A stretch of DNA of 64,000 nt from Flavisphingopyxis soli (GCF_007995095.1 NZ_VOPY01000002.1:682001-746000); one strand, 5' to 3'; numbered from the stretch's first letter, positions 9,072-18,827 are shown. A program made the numbers and translations. The notes: generated by a model not told the origin, from the sequence alone.

Positions 9072-10331
9072 CTAGCGCGGCGAAACGACGCGTATCGGGG
9101 TAGGCTTGGCCGCAGGCCGGTCTTCGCCTTCTGGCGTGGAGTACCGCTCCCATTGCGCATCGGCGATATAATAGAGCCGATCACCTCGGCGGGCGAAGGT
9201 CGTTATCTCCCCCCATTCTGGGTGGTTACGCTCGATCACCCGCAAATGCGTCACGCTCAGCCCATCGGCGGAGAGGGTAAGCGCCGCAATCTGCATCGGT
9301 GGCTGGCTGTTGCGTATAACATATAGCGTATCGCCATCGCGCAGCATGGCATCGATGCCATCGAGCATGATGGTCGAATCGGCCGTAACCCGATGGACGG
9401 TCCCCGTGGCAAGATCGATCGCCGCCAGGCCGTAATAATAATCGGATACATAAAGCAGCCGCGCGTCGGCAGAAATCGCCATCCCCTGCGGGCTTCGGAA
9501 ATATCCTTGGGGGACGAACGGCTGCAGCGCATCGTCGCCCGGTCTCAGACGATAAATCATCGCCCCGCTGCTGTCGCTGACATAGGCGGTCCCGTCCGGC
9601 CCCACGGCGACATCGCCGGGTGCTCTTGCTCCCTCGGGGGCAGGATAGTGCCGCCGTTCTCCAGACGATGGATCGATCCCGATCAAGCCGATAAATGCCC
9701 CGGCGGGGTGTGGCGTAGGGTCGACGATGGCGCTCGGCACCCACAGCATGCCGCGTTTCGAATCATATGCCATGGCGAGCGGGCTAGCCAGATCGTCCGC
9801 CACCGGCATCCCGGTCCACGCGCCATCGACAAAACGCAGCAATCCGCGCGACACGACACTCGATACGATCGGCCGCCCGCCAGCATCGAAGGCGATACCT
9901 TCGATAATTTCATGCTCCGCTGGAACGATTGCATACAGCGAACTTGCCGCTACCGGTAATTGCGAAGCTCCCATCTGCGCTTGCAATCGTTCCCATTCGC
10001 CGGGTGAAAAATACGGCGCTACGACCGGTCGCGCGCTGTCCGGAACGACGGCGCCCATCGCTGCGATAGAAGCGACCATTTCGCGCACGGTTTGCCGATT
10101 ATCGGCGCCCAGTGCTGCCCCCAGCAAGCGAAGACGGGTCGATCCGCTATTTGGCGTGGCCGCCTGCAATCGCTTGCGCCCCTCGAGCGAACTGTCGCCA
10201 GTGAAGCTTTCGTCAAGCGGTTGCCACAGCGGCGCGGCAAGCGGTGCGACCGGCCCCTGCGCGCGCGTTGCCGGCATGGTCGAACACGCGGTGAGGGCCA
10301 GCGTGCACGAAAGAACAAGATACCTTGCCAT
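9072..10331 (-). CDS. Lipoprotein with SMP-30/NHL-like beta-propeller
   Basis: This is a 419-residue predicted lipoprotein. The lipobox is LTAC with Cys16, followed by STMPAT. After a helical region of about 100 residues come repeated propeller-like blades: AYDSKRGMLWVPSAI, GDVAVGPDGTAYVSDSSGAM, GMAISADARLLYVSDYYYG. This is the pattern of SMP-30/gluconolactonase or YncE-type proteins. The likely location is the periplasmic face of a membrane. The substrate is unknown, and no catalytic assignment can be made from sequence alone. It lies 9 bp downstream of suhB and may be co-transcribed with efp-suhB. Confidence 0.8.
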   Translation of the reverse strand: MARYLVLSCTLALTACSTMPATRAQGPVAPLAAPLWQPLDESFTGDSSLEGRKRLQAATPNSGSTRLRLLGAALGADNRQTVREMVASIAAMGAVVPDSARPVVAPYFSPGEWERLQAQMGASQLPVAASSLYAIVPAEHEIIEGIAFDAGGRPIVSSVVSRGLLRFVDGAWTGMPVADDLASPLAMAYDSKRGMLWVPSAIVDPTPHPAGAFIGLIGIDPSSGERRHYPAPEGARAPGDVAVGPDGTAYVSDSSGAMIYRLRPGDDALQPFVPQGYFRSPQGMAISADARLLYVSDYYYGLAAIDLATGTVHRVTADSTIMLDGIDAMLRDGDTLYVIRNSQPPMQIAALTLSADGLSVTHLRVIERNHPEWGEITTFARRGDRLYYIADAQWERYSTPEGEDRPAAKPTPIRVVSPR

Positions 10332-10340
10332 GTGGAAGCA

Positions 10341-11159
10341 CTAAGACTTCAGCGCTCCTGCGACAAGCTTGTGCAGCCGCGAATGCAGCTGGTCGTTGGC
10401 GGCTAGGAATTCGCGCCGCTCGATCGCCTGGTCGCCGCCGCGGAAATCGGTGACGAAGCCGCCCGCTTCGCGCACGAGCAGCTGCCCGGCCGCGACGTCC
10501 CATGGCTCGAGATCTGTTTCCCAGAAGCCGTCATAGCGGCCCGCGGCGAGCCATGCGAAATCGAGGCTGGCCGCGCCGAAGCGGCGGATGCCCGCGATTT
10601 CGGGCGCGAGCGTGTCGAAAATCGCCTGCCACTGCGCAACATTGCCATGGCCTGCATAGGGCGTTCCGGTCGCGATCACCGCCTCGTTGAGGTTGCGGCG
10701 CGCCGAGACTCGCAGGCGGCGATCGTGCAGCCATGCGCCCCTGCCCTTTTCGGCCCAGAAGCTCTCGTCGGTAACGGGCTGGTAGACGATCGCAGAGGTG
10801 ACCGCGCCCCAGTCGCCATTGGGCTTGCGCTCCTGCGCCGCGATCGAGATCGCGAAATGCGGGATGCCGTGGAGGAAGTTGGTCGTACCGTCGAGCGGGT
10901 CGATGACAAAGCGCGGCTTGTCGTCGTCGCCGGGAATGTCGCCGCCCTCTTCGAGCAGGAAGCCCCAGCCCGGACGCGCGTGCTTGAGCTCGTCGTAAAG
11001 GATCCGCTCGGACCGCTGGTCGGCCTTCGAGACGAAGTCGGCGGGGCCCTTTTTCGACACCTGGAGATGCTCGATCTCGCCGAAGTCGCGGCGCAGCTTC
11101 GAGCCCGCCTTGCGCGCAGCGCGTTCCATGACGGTGATCAGGCCGGAAATCTGTGCCAT
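10341..11159 (-). CDS. suhB: Inositol monophosphatase family protein
   Basis: This is a 272-residue Mg2+-dependent phosphatase of the inositol monophosphatase family. The metal-site motif VIDPLDGTTNFLHG and the C-terminal WDVAAGQLLVREAGG signature are both intact. In alphaproteobacteria this protein commonly sits next to efp, as here, with a 2-base gap. The physiological substrate may be inositol phosphate or another sugar phosphate. Roles in rRNA transcription are known for the E. coli homologue but are not shown here. Confidence 0.9.
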   Translation of the reverse strand: MAQISGLITVMERAARKAGSKLRRDFGEIEHLQVSKKGPADFVSKADQRSERILYDELKHARPGWGFLLEEGGDIPGDDDKPRFVIDPLDGTTNFLHGIPHFAISIAAQERKPNGDWGAVTSAIVYQPVTDESFWAEKGRGAWLHDRRLRVSARRNLNEAVIATGTPYAGHGNVAQWQAIFDTLAPEIAGIRRFGAASLDFAWLAAGRYDGFWETDLEPWDVAAGQLLVREAGGFVTDFRGGDQAIERREFLAANDQLHSRLHKLVAGALKS

Positions 11160-11161
11160 CG

Positions 11162-11725
11162 TTATTCGGCTTTCTTTACATATTCCTGCGCGTAGACGTC
11201 GACGACGATCCGCGTGCCGGCGCCGATGTGCGGCGGCACCATGACGCGCACGCCGTTGTCGAGCAGGGCGGGCTTGTACGACGAAGAGGCGGTCTGCCCC
11301 TTCACCACCGCATCGGCCTCGACGATCGTCGCCTCGACATATTCGGGCAGCGCGACCGAGATCGGGCGTTCGTCATAGAGTTCGAGCGTGACCGTCATGC
11401 CGTCCTGGAGGAAGGCGACCGCATCGCCGAGCATGTCGGCGTCGAGGTTGATCTGTTCGTAATTGTCGGTGTCCATGAACACCAACGCTTCCCCGTCCAT
11501 GTAGAGGTACTGGAAGTCCTTGGTGTCGAGACGGACCTTCTCGACCGTGTCCTGGCTGCGGAAACGGACGTTGGTCTTGCGACCGTCGATGAGGTTCTTC
11601 ATCTCGACCTGCATGAACGCGCCGCCCTTGCCGGGCTGGGTATGCTGGGTCTTGGCGACCTTCCAGATGCCCTTTTCGTATTCGATGATGTTGCCGGGAC
11701 GGATATCGACGCCGCTGATCTTCAT
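11162..11725 (-). CDS. efp: Translation elongation factor P
   Basis: This ribosome-binding factor relieves stalling at polyproline stretches. The 187-residue length is standard, with a KOW-like N-domain ([16 protein letters not shown]), the exposed loop [12 protein letters not shown] carrying the conserved lysine that is modified in many bacteria, and the C-terminal OB domain. The ATG at 11725 begins [12 protein letters not shown]. It is the first gene of an efp-suhB unit. Confidence 0.97.
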   Translation of the reverse strand: MKISGVDIRPGNIIEYEKGIWKVAKTQHTQPGKGGAFMQVEMKNLIDGRKTNVRFRSQDTVEKVRLDTKDFQYLYMDGEALVFMDTDNYEQINLDADMLGDAVAFLQDGMTVTLELYDERPISVALPEYVEATIVEADAVVKGQTASSSYKPALLDNGVRVMVPPHIGAGTRIVVDVYAQEYVKKAE

Positions 11726-11846
11726 GGGCGAAACCTCTGGTTGACGGTGGAAAGAGCTGACCGGGTGCGCGGTCGGTTGCCGCGCGCCTTAGCGGGCGGC
11801 GCGGATCATCGCAACCGGATCGTGCACCCTCGCCGCGTGCGAGGCT

Positions 11847-12704
11847 TTACGCGAGGTTTGCCGGGATGCGCTCGAAACAATAGTTCGCGGGGCGCGGGTG
11901 GGTCGGCATCGCGTAGATTTCGGCGAGGACTTCGTGCAGGTCGCGGCGGCGGTCGCGCGACGAAGGGTCGCGCTGGCGCGGCTTGAAACACGCGCCGTTC
12001 GGGCGTGCCTCGCGCCGGAATCGCCGTGCCGCGAACGACAGCCGCGTGCGATTGTCGACCACGGCGCGCGGATAGATCTCCTCGCCAAGCGCGAGACGCG
12101 TCGACAGGAACTCGAGATAGATCACCCGGCGCAGGCTATTGCCCTCCATCGGCTCGGACGAATGCGCCAGCATCATGTCGTGGATCAAGACGTCGCCCGC
12201 CTTCATCGGGACTTCGACGGCAGGTTCGTGCGCCAGTTCGGCTATCGGCCGATCGCTCAAATGGCTGCCGGGCACGACCCGCAACGCGCCCTCGCCCGGG
12301 TCGGCGTCGTCGAGATATATCCCGAACGCGACGCACGGGGCGGTGCGATTGTGCACCATGTCCTGGTGCCACAGCACGGGATTGCCGTCGCCGCGGTGCT
12401 TGATCACCGCAAATTCCTGCAACAGGAACACGTCTTCGCCGCAGATCGCGGTGGCGACCTTCATGACCTCGGGCAGCGCGAGCAGCTCGAGCGCCGCGAG
12501 GTTGCCCCGATTGCAAAGGCCGCTGACGTTGGTGACGACGGGTCCGGTCGGCGATGCCTGGACAGCCTTGGCCGGATCGCCATCGGGCTCGAGCAAGGTA
12601 TCAAACAGTGTGTCGAGCCGCGCGAGCATGTCGGGGGCGATCAGTCCGGGCAGGCGCAGATAGCCTTGGGTCTCGAACTGCCGCTGAGCCGCTTCGCCGA
12701 ACAT
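11847..12704 (-). CDS. Phytanoyl-CoA dioxygenase family protein
   Basis: This is a predicted Fe(II)/2-oxoglutarate-dependent oxygenase of 285 residues. The metal ligands are visible as the HxD pair in LWHQDMVHNRTAP and a distal His in IHDMMLAHSSEPMEG. The Arg of SLRRVIYLEF is a candidate 2-oxoglutarate ligand. The start is ATG 12704 (MFGEAAQRQFETQGYLRL); the upstream frame is a shadow of the transporter gene. It begins 10 bp after the OPT transporter stop, so the two probably form an operon. The substrate is unknown. Confidence 0.85.
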   Translation of the reverse strand: MFGEAAQRQFETQGYLRLPGLIAPDMLARLDTLFDTLLEPDGDPAKAVQASPTGPVVTNVSGLCNRGNLAALELLALPEVMKVATAICGEDVFLLQEFAVIKHRGDGNPVLWHQDMVHNRTAPCVAFGIYLDDADPGEGALRVVPGSHLSDRPIAELAHEPAVEVPMKAGDVLIHDMMLAHSSEPMEGNSLRRVIYLEFLSTRLALGEEIYPRAVVDNRTRLSFAARRFRREARPNGACFKPRQRDPSSRDRRRDLHEVLAEIYAMPTHPRPANYCFERIPANLA

Positions 12705-12714
12705 CGCGATGCGA

Positions 12715-14682
12715 TCAGGCGTCGCGTGCCGATGCGTGGGTGCGATTGTACATCCAGGCGATGATGCCGACGAACACGACGATCGCGATCGGGATGGCGA
12801 AGGCGAAGTCCTCGCCGACGATCGCGAGCGGCGCCTCGCTCCCGGTGGCGCCGACGATACCGGCGAAGACGACGCCGAACAGGCTCTCTCCGACAATCAG
12901 CCCGGTCGCGAGCAAAATGCCCATTCGGCTGTAGAATTCGGGGTTCTTGGCGCGTGTCGCGCGCTTCTCCCAGAAATGACCGATTATTGCGCCCACCGTT
13001 ACAAAAGCCGTAACGGACATCGGCAAGTAAATACCAATCCCGACAGCGAGCGGTGGCAATGCTCCCTTGCGCAACTTCATCAGAACTTCGTCAACCACGA
13101 TCACCGCCGCGCCGATCGCCGCACCATAGCCGATCAGGTCCCAGCGCAGATCGCCGCCGAGGACGCCCTTGGCGAGCGCCGAGATCAGCGCGGCCTGCGG
13201 CGCGGGCAGCGCATTGGCCCCGGCATTGGCGGCCCCGGCAAAGCCGAACGCCTGGTTGAGCAGGTCGAGCACCGGCGGGATGATCAGCGAACCGAAGGCG
13301 ACGCCAAGGACGAGCGCGAGCTGCTGCTTCCACGGCGTTGCGCCGACCAGCTGCCCGGTCTTGAGGTCCTGCAGGTTGTCGTTCGAGATCGTCGCGACCG
13401 AAAAGACGATCGCGGTGACGAACAGCGCATAGGCGACGAGCGCAGCGGTATCATTCTCCCCCATCGACCGGCCGAAAAACGCCGCGAGCATCAGCGCCGC
13501 GGCGATCACCGCGAGGATGCCGACGCCGCTGACGGGCGAATTCGACGCGCCGATCAGGCCCGCCATATAACCCGTCACCGCCGCGACGATCGCGCCAACG
13601 ACGAGGACAAAGCCAAGGCTGGCGAGAATAACGGGGACCGGGTTGGCCGCGATCGGCCCGCCCTGCGCGAACATGTAGAGCAACACCGCGATCGGGATCA
13701 GCGACAGCAGGATCGTGCCGGCAACGATCGAAACCGGCAGGTCGCGCTCGGTGATATCGACGAGCTCGCCCGCGCCGCGCGCTTTCGATGCCGCCATCGA
13801 ACCCCTGATCCCGCCAAGCACGGGGCCGAGGATCTTGAGCAAGGTCCACAGCGCGGCAATACCGATCGCGCCCGCGCCGATGAAACGCACCTCAGTTGAG
13901 AACACCGTGCTGACGAGGTCGTCGACGGGCATCGCGCCGCCGCCGGGCAGCGCTGCGGTCAGGATCGGCATCAGCCCGACCCATGAAATTAGGACGCCGA
14001 CGAACATCGCCAAGCCAACGGTCAACCCGACCAGATGGCCGATACCGATAAAGGCGGTGCCCAGACCGAAACCGAACCCGGTCGCGCTGCCACCCCCAAG
14101 GCTAAAATTCTTGCCGACTTCTCCGACCGCGAGTTTCATCGCAACTAGAGCAGCAAATCCTGCACTGGCGAGGCTGCCCGCGAGGATCGTCGCCAACCCG
14201 CGCTTGTTTTCCTTGGCGCCCTCGGCCGACTGCGATCCGACACGCAGCACTTCGGCCGCCGCCACGCCTTCGGGATAGGGCAGGTCCGATCCGGTGACCA
14301 GCGCACGCCTCAACGGCACCGAGAACATGACGCCGAGCGTCCCGCCGACGAAGCACACCGCCGCCGTCGTCCAGTAAGGAAAGCCCTGCCACCAGCCGAC
14401 GATGACGAGGCCGGGCAGGACGAAAATGATCGCCGCGAGCGTCCCCGCGGCCGATGCAATCGTCTGGACGATGTTGTTCTCAAGGATGTTGGCGTCGCGG
14501 AACATCCGAAGGATCGCCATCGAAATGACTGCGGCGGGGATCGACGTGGCAAAGGTCAGCCCGACCTTGAGCCCGAGATAGACGTTGGCGGCGGTGAACA
14601 GCACGGTGATCAGCGCGCCGAGCACGATCCCGCGCAGGGTCAGTTCGCGCAGCGGTGCTGCTCCAGGTGCCACAGTTGCCAT
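12715..14682 (-). CDS. OPT family oligopeptide transporter
   Basis: This is a large polytopic inner-membrane protein of 655 residues with many hydrophobic helices. It begins with a family-typical segment LRELTLRGIVLGALITVLFT and has the conserved NVYLGLKVGLTFATSIPAAV. OPT transporters import oligopeptides or metal-chelating peptides using the proton gradient, as known for the family. A weak purine-rich ribosome-binding site precedes ATG 14682. It is followed at 10 bp by a PhyH-type dioxygenase, an unusual partner. Confidence 0.9.
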   Translation of the reverse strand: MATVAPGAAPLRELTLRGIVLGALITVLFTAANVYLGLKVGLTFATSIPAAVISMAILRMFRDANILENNIVQTIASAAGTLAAIIFVLPGLVIVGWWQGFPYWTTAAVCFVGGTLGVMFSVPLRRALVTGSDLPYPEGVAAAEVLRVGSQSAEGAKENKRGLATILAGSLASAGFAALVAMKLAVGEVGKNFSLGGGSATGFGFGLGTAFIGIGHLVGLTVGLAMFVGVLISWVGLMPILTAALPGGGAMPVDDLVSTVFSTEVRFIGAGAIGIAALWTLLKILGPVLGGIRGSMAASKARGAGELVDITERDLPVSIVAGTILLSLIPIAVLLYMFAQGGPIAANPVPVILASLGFVLVVGAIVAAVTGYMAGLIGASNSPVSGVGILAVIAAALMLAAFFGRSMGENDTAALVAYALFVTAIVFSVATISNDNLQDLKTGQLVGATPWKQQLALVLGVAFGSLIIPPVLDLLNQAFGFAGAANAGANALPAPQAALISALAKGVLGGDLRWDLIGYGAAIGAAVIVVDEVLMKLRKGALPPLAVGIGIYLPMSVTAFVTVGAIIGHFWEKRATRAKNPEFYSRMGILLATGLIVGESLFGVVFAGIVGATGSEAPLAIVGEDFAFAIPIAIVVFVGIIAWMYNRTHASARDA

Positions 14683-14755
14683 GTCGATCTCCCCATTTGT
14701 CGCGGGGGGCTTGTTACGCTTGCGTTATCGAAAGGCAATCGGAAAAATCGCCGGT

Positions 14756-15424
14756 TCAGCGCGTCAGCAACGGATAGGGATTGACCGGCGTTCCTGCCCA
14801 CCAGTCCTCGCCCTGCTCCATCCGGTTGATCGCGAAATGGAGATGCGGGCCTTCGGCGCTGGCATTGCCGCTGTGCCCGACAAGGCCGATCGGCGCGCCG
14901 CGCGAAATGCTGTCACCTTCTTTGAGGTTCGGGTCATAAGCTTCTAGATGTGCATAATAATACATCCAGCGGCGGTCGGGCGAGCGGATATAGGCGGTGA
15001 TTCCGCCACCGCCCTCACTGAAATACAGTTTCTCGACCGTCCCCGGTGCCGCCGCGACAACCGGCGTGCCGTCGGCGGCCATGATGTCGATCGCATCGTG
15101 AACGCGCTCGCCGCCGGCGCGCGCCTGGGTAAAGGTATCGACGAGGTCGCCGGGCCTTACCCCCGCGACCGGGATCGTCAGCCTGCCCGATGGCGAGGGG
15201 TAGACAGGTTCGCGGTTGCTCGGTGCGGGACGCGCCCGCGCCGCCGCTGGGGCGGCGGCCTCGGTGGGCGCCACAGCATCGCCATGTGAACCCGCGACAC
15301 CGAAATCGCCGCCGCTGTTGACGTAGAGATACGCGCCCGCGACGATCCACAGCGCCGACGTGACGACCGCGGTCACCGCGATCGTCTTGGTCGTTTGCCG
15401 CCAGCCGGGGGTCGCGTCGTTCAT
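14756..15424 (-). CDS. M23 family metallopeptidase, membrane anchored
   Basis: This is a 222-residue predicted envelope peptidase. A single N-terminal transmembrane segment (about residues 14-34, IAVTAVVTSALWIVAGAYLY) is followed by a Pro/Ala-rich linker and an M23 LytM-type domain. The domain motifs are HDAIDIMAADGTPVVAAAPG, the hydrophobic VGHSGNASAEGPHLHF with the HLH zinc motif, and a closing WAGTPVNPYPLL. It probably cleaves or remodels peptidoglycan cross-links. It lies 9 bp downstream of the L,D-transpeptidase gene, so the two may act together in cell-wall turnover. Confidence 0.9.
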   Translation of the reverse strand: MNDATPGWRQTTKTIAVTAVVTSALWIVAGAYLYVNSGGDFGVAGSHGDAVAPTEAAAPAAARARPAPSNREPVYPSPSGRLTIPVAGVRPGDLVDTFTQARAGGERVHDAIDIMAADGTPVVAAAPGTVEKLYFSEGGGGITAYIRSPDRRWMYYYAHLEAYDPNLKEGDSISRGAPIGLVGHSGNASAEGPHLHFAINRMEQGEDWWAGTPVNPYPLLTR

Positions 15425-15433
15425 CTGTCCGAC

Positions 15434-16666
15434 TTAGGCCTTGAAGACGACCTTTGTCGAGGTCGAGACCATCTGGGCAAGGCGTGCCGCATCCCAGTTG
15501 GTCAGGCGCACGCAGCCATGGCTTTCGGCGCGGCCGATTGTCTCGGGCGCCGGTGTGCCGTGGATACCGTAGTGTTCCTTGGTCAGGTCGATCCAGACGA
15601 CGCCGACCGGACCGTTCGGACCCGGCGGCAGCTTGGCTTCCTTCTCGCCCGGCTTGGCGTCCCAGAACAGGTCGGGATTGTAGTTGAACGGCGGATTCTT
15701 GGCGACGCCGGTGATGCCCCAGTTGCCCAGCGGCAATGGATCATGCGTCGATCCCATCGTCGCGGTGAAGGCGGCGATCAGCTTGCCGCTGTCGTCGAAC
15801 GCCTGCAGCGTGCCGTCGGACTTGTCGACGACGATCTTGGCCGCCTTGGGCTGGTCGCTGCCGACGCCGAGCATCTTGAGCGTATCGCGCCAGCCGCTGT
15901 CGGCGACCTGCGATGGATCGATCTTGTCGCCGCCGATATTGGGCACGCGCAGCTTCTGCCCTGCGCTAAAGAACGACTTCGACGCGGTTCCCGCATCGAC
16001 CTTGCCTTGCTCGTTGCCCGCCATGCCGCTGCTGGAGGCACTCTTCGCCACTGACGTCATGGCGTCACCATTGGCGGATGCGCCCAGTCCCGCGGGTTTT
16101 CCGCCGGGGTTGAGCTCCTTCAGGACATCGATCGTGGTGTGAAAGCGCTCGGCGAGCTTCTCGTCGAGGCTTTCATAGCCGAGCCGGTCCATCTTCGCTT
16201 CGGCCTGCGGATCGCCATGCGGGATCTTGACGAAGGGACCCTCGGCAAAGTCTGCCGGGATCGTTACAACGCGCGTTGCGGGGATTTTCGACCATTGCGA
16301 CAGCGCCTGCTTGGTCGCTTCGTCAAGCTCGCCGGTAACCTTGAGGTTGTTGGCGGTCTGAAAGCCGGTAATCGCGTTCCTGGTCGATGCGCCCATCTTG
16401 CCGTCGACGACGCCCGGGGTGAAGCCGAGCCGGTCTAGCACGACCTGCGCCTGCATCATCGGGCGCGGCTTGTCGTCGCCCTCGACGCCGGTCATGTCGC
16501 CGCTCATGTCATCGTTCGACGCCATCGGATCGGACTGCCAGCCCGTCTGCAGCGCCTGCGAGTTATCGGCGGCGGCGACTTCTGTCTTCTGGTCGCCGTC
16601 ATCGGCGAAGTTGCAGGCCGAAAGCGCCAGCGCCGAACCGGCGGCGAGGAGGATGAATTTGGTCAT
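15434..16666 (-). CDS. L,D-transpeptidase lipoprotein with peptidoglycan-binding domain
   Basis: This is a 410-residue predicted lipoprotein (lipobox LSAC, Cys18). A peptidoglycan-binding type 1 domain (LDRLGFTPGVVDGKMG, about residues 75-130) is followed by a LysM-like linker. The C-terminal YkuD domain carries the active-site signature SHGCVRLTNWDAARLA. The enzyme would form 3-3 cross-links in murein or attach proteins to it. The start is ATG 16666 (MTKFILLAAG), because the upstream frame shows no protein-like features. It is upstream of and close to the M23 peptidase gene. Confidence 0.92.
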   Translation of the reverse strand: MTKFILLAAGSALALSACNFADDGDQKTEVAAADNSQALQTGWQSDPMASNDDMSGDMTGVEGDDKPRPMMQAQVVLDRLGFTPGVVDGKMGASTRNAITGFQTANNLKVTGELDEATKQALSQWSKIPATRVVTIPADFAEGPFVKIPHGDPQAEAKMDRLGYESLDEKLAERFHTTIDVLKELNPGGKPAGLGASANGDAMTSVAKSASSSGMAGNEQGKVDAGTASKSFFSAGQKLRVPNIGGDKIDPSQVADSGWRDTLKMLGVGSDQPKAAKIVVDKSDGTLQAFDDSGKLIAAFTATMGSTHDPLPLGNWGITGVAKNPPFNYNPDLFWDAKPGEKEAKLPPGPNGPVGVVWIDLTKEHYGIHGTPAPETIGRAESHGCVRLTNWDAARLAQMVSTSTKVVFKA

Positions 16667-16763
16667 GTACGAAAACTCCGGGGTCGTTCGCGGCGCGCGG
16701 AGGCGGCGCCTTCGCAGCATCAAACGCACGACAAGCGATTGAGTTTCCGTGACGATTGCGCTG

Positions 16764-17408
16764 CTAGCGCCGGATCCCCGCGAACAGTTCGGCGAACTGC
16801 TTGACCACCGCCGCCTCGTCGCCGTTCCACACCGCGCCGCACGTCGCGACGAAATCGGCGCCCGCCTCGACCAGCGGGCGCGCATTGTCGGGCGTGATCC
16901 CGCCGATCGCAACGCACGGCAGTTCGAAGATGCTGTTCCACCAGGTCAGGATTTCGGGCTCGGGGCGATATTCGCTCGGCTTGGTCTGCGTGTCGTAGAA
17001 CGCGCCAAAGGCGACGTAATCGACCCCCGCCTCGCCCGCTTCCATCGCGAAATGGCGGCTGTCGTGGCAGGTCGCGCCGATCTGGACGCTCGGCCCGAGC
17101 TCGGCGCGCGCCTCCTTGATGTCGCCGTCCGAGCGACCGAGATGGACGCCGTCGGCGCCGAGCCGCTTGGCGAGGCTGACCGAATCGTTGACGATGAAGG
17201 CGGTGTCGGCATCGGCGCAGATCCGCTGGAGAGGTTCGGCGAGGCGCGCCGCCTCGTGCGGGTCGACTCCCTTGACGCGGAACTGGAACGCCGCGACCGG
17301 CGCGGCATCGAGCGCGCGGCGCAGCCGATCGGGAAACTCGCCGGCAACGTGCTGCGGCGAAATGAGATAGAGCTGGCAGGGCGGCTGGCGCGGGGGCGAT
17401 TTGGTCAT
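16764..17408 (-). CDS. thiE: Thiamine-phosphate synthase
   Basis: This is a TIM-barrel enzyme joining hydroxymethylpyrimidine diphosphate and the thiazole phosphate to make thiamine monophosphate. Family features include FQFRVKG (the conserved Arg/Lys pair), IVNDSVSLAKRLGADGVHLG and IGATCHDSRHFAMEAGEAGVDYVAFG, with the phosphate-binding AIGGITPDNARPLVEAGADF. It has 214 residues. I see no TPP riboswitch in the 100 bp upstream. Confidence 0.9.
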   Translation of the reverse strand: MTKSPPRQPPCQLYLISPQHVAGEFPDRLRRALDAAPVAAFQFRVKGVDPHEAARLAEPLQRICADADTAFIVNDSVSLAKRLGADGVHLGRSDGDIKEARAELGPSVQIGATCHDSRHFAMEAGEAGVDYVAFGAFYDTQTKPSEYRPEPEILTWWNSIFELPCVAIGGITPDNARPLVEAGADFVATCGAVWNGDEAAVVKQFAELFAGIRR

Positions 17409-17510
17409 GGAGCCGCTCTAGCGAGGTTGAGCGTCCGCGCAAATGGCGCGTTGCGAAAGACGCATCGCGCCGTTCATCGTTCGTGCAGCCCTGGCGGACG
17501 AAAAGACCGC

Positions 17511-17897
17511 ATGACCTATCGAATCCCGCTCGCCGCGCTCGCCATGACGCTCATCCTCCCGATCGCCGGCTGCGTCACGACGCAGCAGGTCGCCCGCGAC
17601 GACGGCTATGCCCGCCTGGGCGAGCCGACGCGCGCCGGCCCGCTCATTGTTCGCCCCACCAGGATCGTCGAGGACAGCCGCTGCCCGATCAACGCACGCT
17701 GTGTCTGGGCCGGCCGGCTCATCGTCCGCGCGAACATCACCCATGGCGCGAAAAGCGAGGCGCGCAACCTGACGCTCGGCACGCCGGTTGCGATCGCGGG
17801 CGGACGATTGATGCTCGATAGCGGCGAACCCGGCAAGCTCGCCGGGCAGAAAACCAAACCCGCCGATTACCGCCTGCACTTCAGCTTCACGAATTAG
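17511..17897 (+). CDS. Small conserved lipoprotein
   Basis: This is a 128-residue product with a lipobox IAGC (Cys21) after a hydrophobic signal. The central motif RCPINARCVWAGRL is characteristic of a widespread small proteobacterial envelope protein family of unknown function. The start is ATG 17511. The gene is on the plus strand, and its stop overlaps the stop of the convergent aldolase gene by 4 bases. Function unknown. Confidence 0.8.
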   Translation: MTYRIPLAALAMTLILPIAGCVTTQQVARDDGYARLGEPTRAGPLIVRPTRIVEDSRCPINARCVWAGRLIVRANITHGAKSEARNLTLGTPVAIAGGRLMLDSGEPGKLAGQKTKPADYRLHFSFTN

Positions 17898-18781
17898 GTC
17901 GCCGACGCCGCCGAGATTCCGTCGATCGCTTCGCCGAGCTTTGCATCGAACTCGTCGTCGCTCATGTCGTGGCGCAGCTCGGACAGCAGCGCGCGGCTGA
18001 AGCTGGCGATCATGCCCTTGTTCTTGGCCAGTTCGCGGCACGCGTCTTCGCGGCTGTAGCCACCCGACAGCGCAACGATGCGCAGCACGCGCGGATGATC
18101 GACGATATCGTCATACAGTCCCGCCTTGGCGGGGAGCGACAGCTTGAGCATCACCTGGCGGTCGTCGGGCAGCGCATCGAGCGCTTTCACCAGTTCGCGG
18201 TGGAGCATGACGTCGGCTTCGGCGCGTTCGGGGCTCTTGAGCGAGATTTCGGGCTCGATGATCGGCATCAGGCCGGCATCGACGATCTCGTTCGCGACCT
18301 GGAATTGCTGCTCGACGATGGCCGCGATCCCGGCGGGATTGGCGCGCTCGATCACCGAACGCATCTTGGTCCCGAAAATGCCCTTCGCCTTGGCGCGTTT
18401 GAGCAGGTCGCCGAGCCCGGGCATCGGTTTCATCAGCTTGACGCCGTCGGCTTCGTCCTCGAGCCCCTTGTCGACCTTGAGGAAGGGCACGATGCCACGG
18501 TCCTTGAGGACATCGGGCACGGGCTTGCCGTCGATATTGCCGTCCATCGTGCGTTCGAACAGGATCGCGCCGATGACCTTGCCGCTGCCGAACGAGGGCG
18601 AGGTGATGATCCGGCTGCGCATCGCGTGGATCAGGCCGAACATTTCGTCTTCGCTGCCATAGGCATCTTCACCGATGCCATAGCCCATCAGCGCACCGGG
18701 CGTCGAACCGCCGCTCTGGTCGAGCGCGGCGATAAAGCCCTGCCCCGTGGCGATCTGTTGCATCATGTCGGCATCTTGCAT
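17894..18781 (-). CDS. Fructose-bisphosphate aldolase class I
   Basis: This is a 295-residue Schiff-base aldolase (fructose-1,6-bisphosphate to GAP and DHAP). Class I features include AALDQSGGSTPGALMGYG near the N-terminus, VPFLKVDKGLE, GTKMRSVI, MPIIEPEISL and VMLKLSLPAK, where a Schiff-base lysine is expected. It is the last gene of a tkt-gap-pgk-aldolase block on the minus strand, 46 bp after pgk. A bacterial class I aldolase rather than class II is used here. Confidence 0.92.
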   Translation of the reverse strand: MQDADMMQQIATGQGFIAALDQSGGSTPGALMGYGIGEDAYGSEDEMFGLIHAMRSRIITSPSFGSGKVIGAILFERTMDGNIDGKPVPDVLKDRGIVPFLKVDKGLEDEADGVKLMKPMPGLGDLLKRAKAKGIFGTKMRSVIERANPAGIAAIVEQQFQVANEIVDAGLMPIIEPEISLKSPERAEADVMLHRELVKALDALPDDRQVMLKLSLPAKAGLYDDIVDHPRVLRIVALSGGYSREDACRELAKNKGMIASFSRALLSELRHDMSDDEFDAKLGEAIDGISAASAT

Positions 18782-18827
18782 CGTGCTGTCCCCAATCTGG
18801 CCCGAAAAACGGGAATTATAACCGATA

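Noticed and set aside
17409-17510. Possible TPP riboswitch upstream of thiE.
   Set aside because: The thi-box consensus could not be found in the upstream 100 bp.
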